DNA from: Tetranychus cinnabarinus
Lineage: Eukaryota > Arthropoda > Arachnida > Trombidiformes > Tetranychidae
Direction of reading: 5' to 3'
Length of the DNA: 64,000 bases
Assembly (NCBI GenBank): GCA_022266195.1
Contig: WHVY01000002.1
Coordinates: 8,695,001 to 8,759,000 of the forward strand
Below, piece by piece: positions 61,174 to 64,000 of this stretch. Position numbers and translations under genes: made by a program. Position 1 is the stretch's first letter; each line of letters opens with the position of its first letter. A model generated the notes under the pieces. The model saw nothing but the letters and a program-made list of their open reading frames with translations, had not been told where the DNA came from and searched no databases.

Positions 61174-61485
61174 TATAAAAAGCTTGCACAAGCTAAATCA
61201 AAAAAGCAAAGAGAAAAAATTTTAGCAGAAGCAAAATCTTGTATTTTCTACGCAATATCTGAAATCAGCGAAAACACTTTAAACGGGAATATATTACTTC
61301 CTGACGTGCAAAGAAAGAAACTTAATCGCTATAAAATTGAACTAAGAAAACTTTCTAGAAAAAGTATTCCATTGAAAAAAAGAAAAGAAATAATCATACA
61401 AAGTGGTGGTGCATTTTTACCTGCGTTACTTTGGCTAGCTTTATCTTATCTAGGTGCGCCATTGGCTGATAAATTGATATCATGA
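61174..61485 (+). CDS. 5'-truncated basic ORF, Polinton/adintovirus-like
   Basis: The frame is open from the edge of the MITE to TGA at 61,483-61,485 (103 codons) and has no ATG, so its 5' end is missing or lies beyond the insertion. It is rich in Lys and Arg in the middle (KKLNRYKIELRKLSRKS) and ends with a Gly-Gly-containing hydrophobic segment (QSGGAFLPALLWLALSYL). From memory this combination resembles small proteins of Polinton/Maverick and adintovirus-like elements, perhaps minor virion components; I cannot confirm this here. It overlaps the next ORF by ATGA. Confidence 0.45.
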   Translation, partial: YKKLAQAKSKKQREKILAEAKSCIFYAISEISENTLNGNILLPDVQRKKLNRYKIELRKLSRKSIPLKKRKEIIIQSGGAFLPALLWLALSYLGAPLADKLIS

Positions 61486-61730
61486 ATGTCATCAATAAAA
61501 TGGTTGTTATTCCAGAAAAGGAGTACATTCTCCTCAAAAATCATGATGAAAAAAGTGACAACGTGAAACCACTGGTTGAGCAAACTATTGCTAAAACAGA
61601 AAAAAATTCTCAAGTTGACGATGCTCAATGTCGACTAATGGTGTTTGTAAGTGTTGTGTCTCATGAAATGCACAAATATTTGCAATTGCAATCAACGAAT
61701 GATTTTAAACTCAATTCGAGTGAATTATGA
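61482..61730 (+). CDS. 82-aa ORF following the basic ORF, virus-like element
   Basis: ATG at 61,482 overlaps the stop of the preceding ORF (ATGA), a compact arrangement typical of viruses and virus-like transposons and unusual for host genes. It begins MNVINKMVVIPEKEY; a second in-frame ATG at 61,500 would give MVVIPEKEY, a start I associate with small genes next to the GG-containing protein in such elements. The rest is polar (LLKNHDEKSDNVKPLVEQ) and stops at 61,728-61,730. It may be truncated relative to its relatives. Function unknown. Confidence 0.4.
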   Translation: MNVINKMVVIPEKEYILLKNHDEKSDNVKPLVEQTIAKTEKNSQVDDAQCRLMVFVSVVSHEMHKYLQLQSTNDFKLNSSEL

Positions 61731-61786
61731 AGGCATTAGGAATGTGTGCGAGTACACGTACAAGACTAGAGTACTGAACGTGTACA

Positions 61787-61860
61787 TGACGTAATCATTG
61801 CGTCCTCATGGCAACCCTTCTAGAAGCTTCTGTAGTAACCTTGTTACATGTATATAAGAG
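61787..61860 (+). promoter_or_regulatory. promoter-like block with CRE, heat-shock element and TATA box
   Basis: TGACGTAA at 61,787 resembles a CRE/ATF site. TTCTAGAAGCTTC at 61,818-61,830 is a full three-part heat-shock element (TTC-nn-GAA-nn-TTC). TATATAAG at 61,851-61,858 is a TATA box about 20 bp downstream. The order and spacing suit an inducible RNA polymerase II promoter, followed by a CA-rich stretch. Which gene it drives is unclear, since no good ORF starts just downstream; it may belong to an LTR or to the virus-like element. Confidence 0.45.
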
Positions 61861-62829
61861 AGTGTGCTTTATCTAAGACACACACACATAAACATACTCA
61901 AACAGAAATTACCGATTTTAAGTAAAGCATCCGCGAAATGACCATAACATTTTTTAATTTCAAAGGTCAGATGATGAGGAATGTTTAGCATTAGAAATTT
62001 TGCAAGCCAGCATTGTCATTTGATTTTTGCGGCCATTCAAATAGAAATGACTTTGACCTGCTGACCTTTAGATAAAATTGGACTTTTTTACCTCATTTAA
62101 TAGCTGAATGCTTGGAGATTTCAAATGTTTGCCCAATAAACCGATTCTTAATATAGAAAGGTCATATTTGACCTTTGAGTTACTAGTTGTCAGCCGTAAA
62201 TCGATTTCAAAACGCAATTTGACCTGATAACTCGACTAAATGTTGATCGATGCTGACCAAACTCGGTAGATATTTGTTATTAAGTACGGAGAATCATGTC
62301 AAAATGTTAATCTTTATCAGAATTCAGAGAAACTACCTCAGGTCAAAGCATTATCGAACACCCTAATACTTACTGTACTTCCGTCTCATCATCTTACTCT
62401 AATTGCTAACCCCCTTTGTATATAAAGTATTACCCAATAAACCTAACCTTTGGCGGTAAAAGTATGATATCCCACCCCACGACGATTATCATGAAACATC
62501 ATATATAGACTATTTAAGTTACGCTGAATCGATTTATGATATTTATTTTATGCGGAAACATCTACTTTGGCTAAACCATATCCACTCTCTCAGAATGCAA
62601 TTGAGAAAAGAGCTTTAATTGTAATTTGAATTATTATTGAATATTCAGTAATAGTGAATAGTACAGCTACAACTAAAGTAATAGTACAACTAAATTTCAA
62701 TGATGAAGTTTGCGATTGATTACTTGGTAATCAGATTATTCATTTAATTTAGAGTTTTCATTAATTGAGTACTAATAATACGGTTTGGTTTCAAAACAGC
62801 AAAAAGTTATAATGCAGTAATATTACTGA
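61861..62829. other. region downstream of the promoter-like block, no gene seen
   Basis: No ORF of interest. There is a second TATATAAAG near 62,418 and an AATAAA near 62,436, which could be parts of a non-coding transcript or a degraded LTR. Confidence 0.4.
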
Positions 62830-63106
62830 CAAGGGAGGTGACCCACCTGGTACGATTTGATTCGGGAAATTTCATGATGAATGGAAATGGAAATAAGTTG
62901 AAAAAGATGTTTGGTGAAGGGTTAGGACCTGCAAATTTTCGTTTCAATTTTTATTCCAATTTTAAGTTTAATCAGACCTATTGTTATGAACTGAGACTAA
63001 CATTCATTTTGTTTAGTTTGCTGTGAAATGTCTTTGTTTTTGTCATTTTCAATTTTCATCATGAAATTTCCCGAATCAAATCGTACCAGGTGGGTCACCT
63101 CCCTTG
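62830..63106. mobile_element. 277-bp MITE with 51-bp perfect terminal repeats
   Basis: CAAGGGAGGTGACCCACCTG begins a 51-bp terminal repeat (62,830-62,880) whose exact complement ends the element (63,056-63,106). TGA flanks both sides (62,827-62,829 and 63,107-63,109), a possible 3-bp duplication. The ORF at 62,838-63,026 lies inside and is a shadow. Confidence 0.85.
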
Positions 63107-64000
63107 TGAGAGCGCTACGAGGTCACACCGATTCGGATGAATTTAAAATTTCACTGGATCGGGCGTTAAGTGACCTGAACGGAATGGTGGCCGCATGAAC
63201 GGGGTCACAAAGTTAGAGGAAAGATGGCGACGGGTAATAGACCTAGAGGGTGCCTACATTACTTGATGTAAAAATCACAATGATTCATTAAGAAATGAAA
63301 AGTTATTCAAAATTGAAATGCGGAAATTTTGACTGGATCAGCCTTATAATAAAGTAAATAAAGTTTAATACCAATTGAATTCACACTTCTCATACAATTG
63401 AGAAGAGAAGAGTTTCAACTTATTTTCATCAATTAGACTGATTACAAACCTTATCATTGATCGTTTAAAGAGCATAAATAAAAGTGAAAATTACAATTAA
63501 CAGATAAGTTTTTAATTTGTTTGAATGTTCAAATCCAATAGAATCGATTGCCAACATCAAAAAGTGATATTTTTGCATTGAACATCTGTTCACACAATTA
63601 ACGTGATAGTTAAAAAAGTCAAGGAAAGGATTGAAAAACAATTGAATGATAGTGAAAAGATTAGCTGAATGAAAGTTTTTCATAGAGTTTACAGTTTCAC
63701 AGGCAAAATCAATAACTTGCTTAATAATAAATATAAGCCTGCATTGATTTAAACAGATTACTCAGAATCGTTGTCATCAGCGGTGGATTTTTTCTCGTTT
63801 CAGAAAAACCAATTGAGATGAAAAAAATTGTGGAAAATGCAGCAAAATGGTGATAACACCCAAAAAATATCAATTTAAAAAAATTGTGGTTGATGCAAAT
63901 GATGAGACTGATAACAATGGAATTGACCGAGGAATTGATATTTTCATTCAGCAAAAGGAAAATTAGAATCATCAAATTTCAAATGTCTTTTGTGGTAAAA
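63107..64000. other. AT-rich end of window, repeat fragment and no gene
   Basis: A slightly GC-richer stretch (63,110-63,260) with no ORF precedes 63,300-63,345, which matches 43,322-43,364 and is probably the end of a dispersed repeat. The two minus-strand ORFs (63,465-63,975) have no recognisable domain. Confidence 0.45.

Noticed and set aside
1..64000. tRNA, rRNA or other structured RNA genes
   Set aside because: I looked for tRNA box B-like GGTTCRANYCC motifs with paired acceptor stems and for conserved rRNA blocks and saw none I could support. A covariance-model scan would settle it.

Overview
This window looks like AT-rich, gene-poor nuclear DNA from a metazoan, most likely an arthropod. 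There are no operons, no bacterial-style genes and no long ORFs. There are many short microsatellites and decayed eukaryotic transposons (Tc1/mariner, MULE, PIF/Harbinger-like MITEs, solo LTRs, foldback elements). A mite-like source is a guess from composition only. All identities and boundaries were read by eye; none was computed.

Layout. Positions 1-9,900 are a transposon graveyard: a foldback element with a nested MITE, a Tc1/mariner transposase remnant, a MULE remnant on the minus strand, a 587-bp MITE, and an unrecognised coding-like stretch near 7.5-8.2 kb. Positions 9,905-49,187 are one giant imperfect palindrome. The left arm (about 9,905-25,245) and right arm (about 29,605-49,187) are reverse complements at high identity and surround a 4.3-kb spacer. 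The spacer itself holds a roughly 300-bp perfect inverted repeat. Each arm also contains a second, older inverted duplication, so the locus is four related units in alternating orientation. The right arm has three segments missing from the left arm, of about 3.1, 0.95 and 0.43 kb. The largest carries the best host-gene candidate of the window, a first coding exon starting with a SNAG-type motif as in Ovo/Shavenbaby, Snail and Gfi1 zinc-finger repressors.

Positions 49,200-64,000 hold more transposons: a Harbinger-type MITE with a TTA duplication, foldback elements, a deleted Tc1 element, two oppositely oriented solo LTRs of one family with different 4-bp target duplications, a mariner-type transposase C-terminus, and a MITE with 51-bp perfect termini. 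Near 61.2-61.7 kb lie two short ORFs joined by an ATGA overlap. They resemble small genes of Polinton/adintovirus-like elements; a MITE abuts the 5' end of the first, and a heat-shock-element/TATA promoter-like block follows the second.

Most ORFs inside the arms are Ser/Phe/His-rich readings of pyrimidine-rich simple sequence and are not called as genes. The main caution is that head-to-head misassembly of two haplotypes could also produce a large palindrome with allele-like differences.
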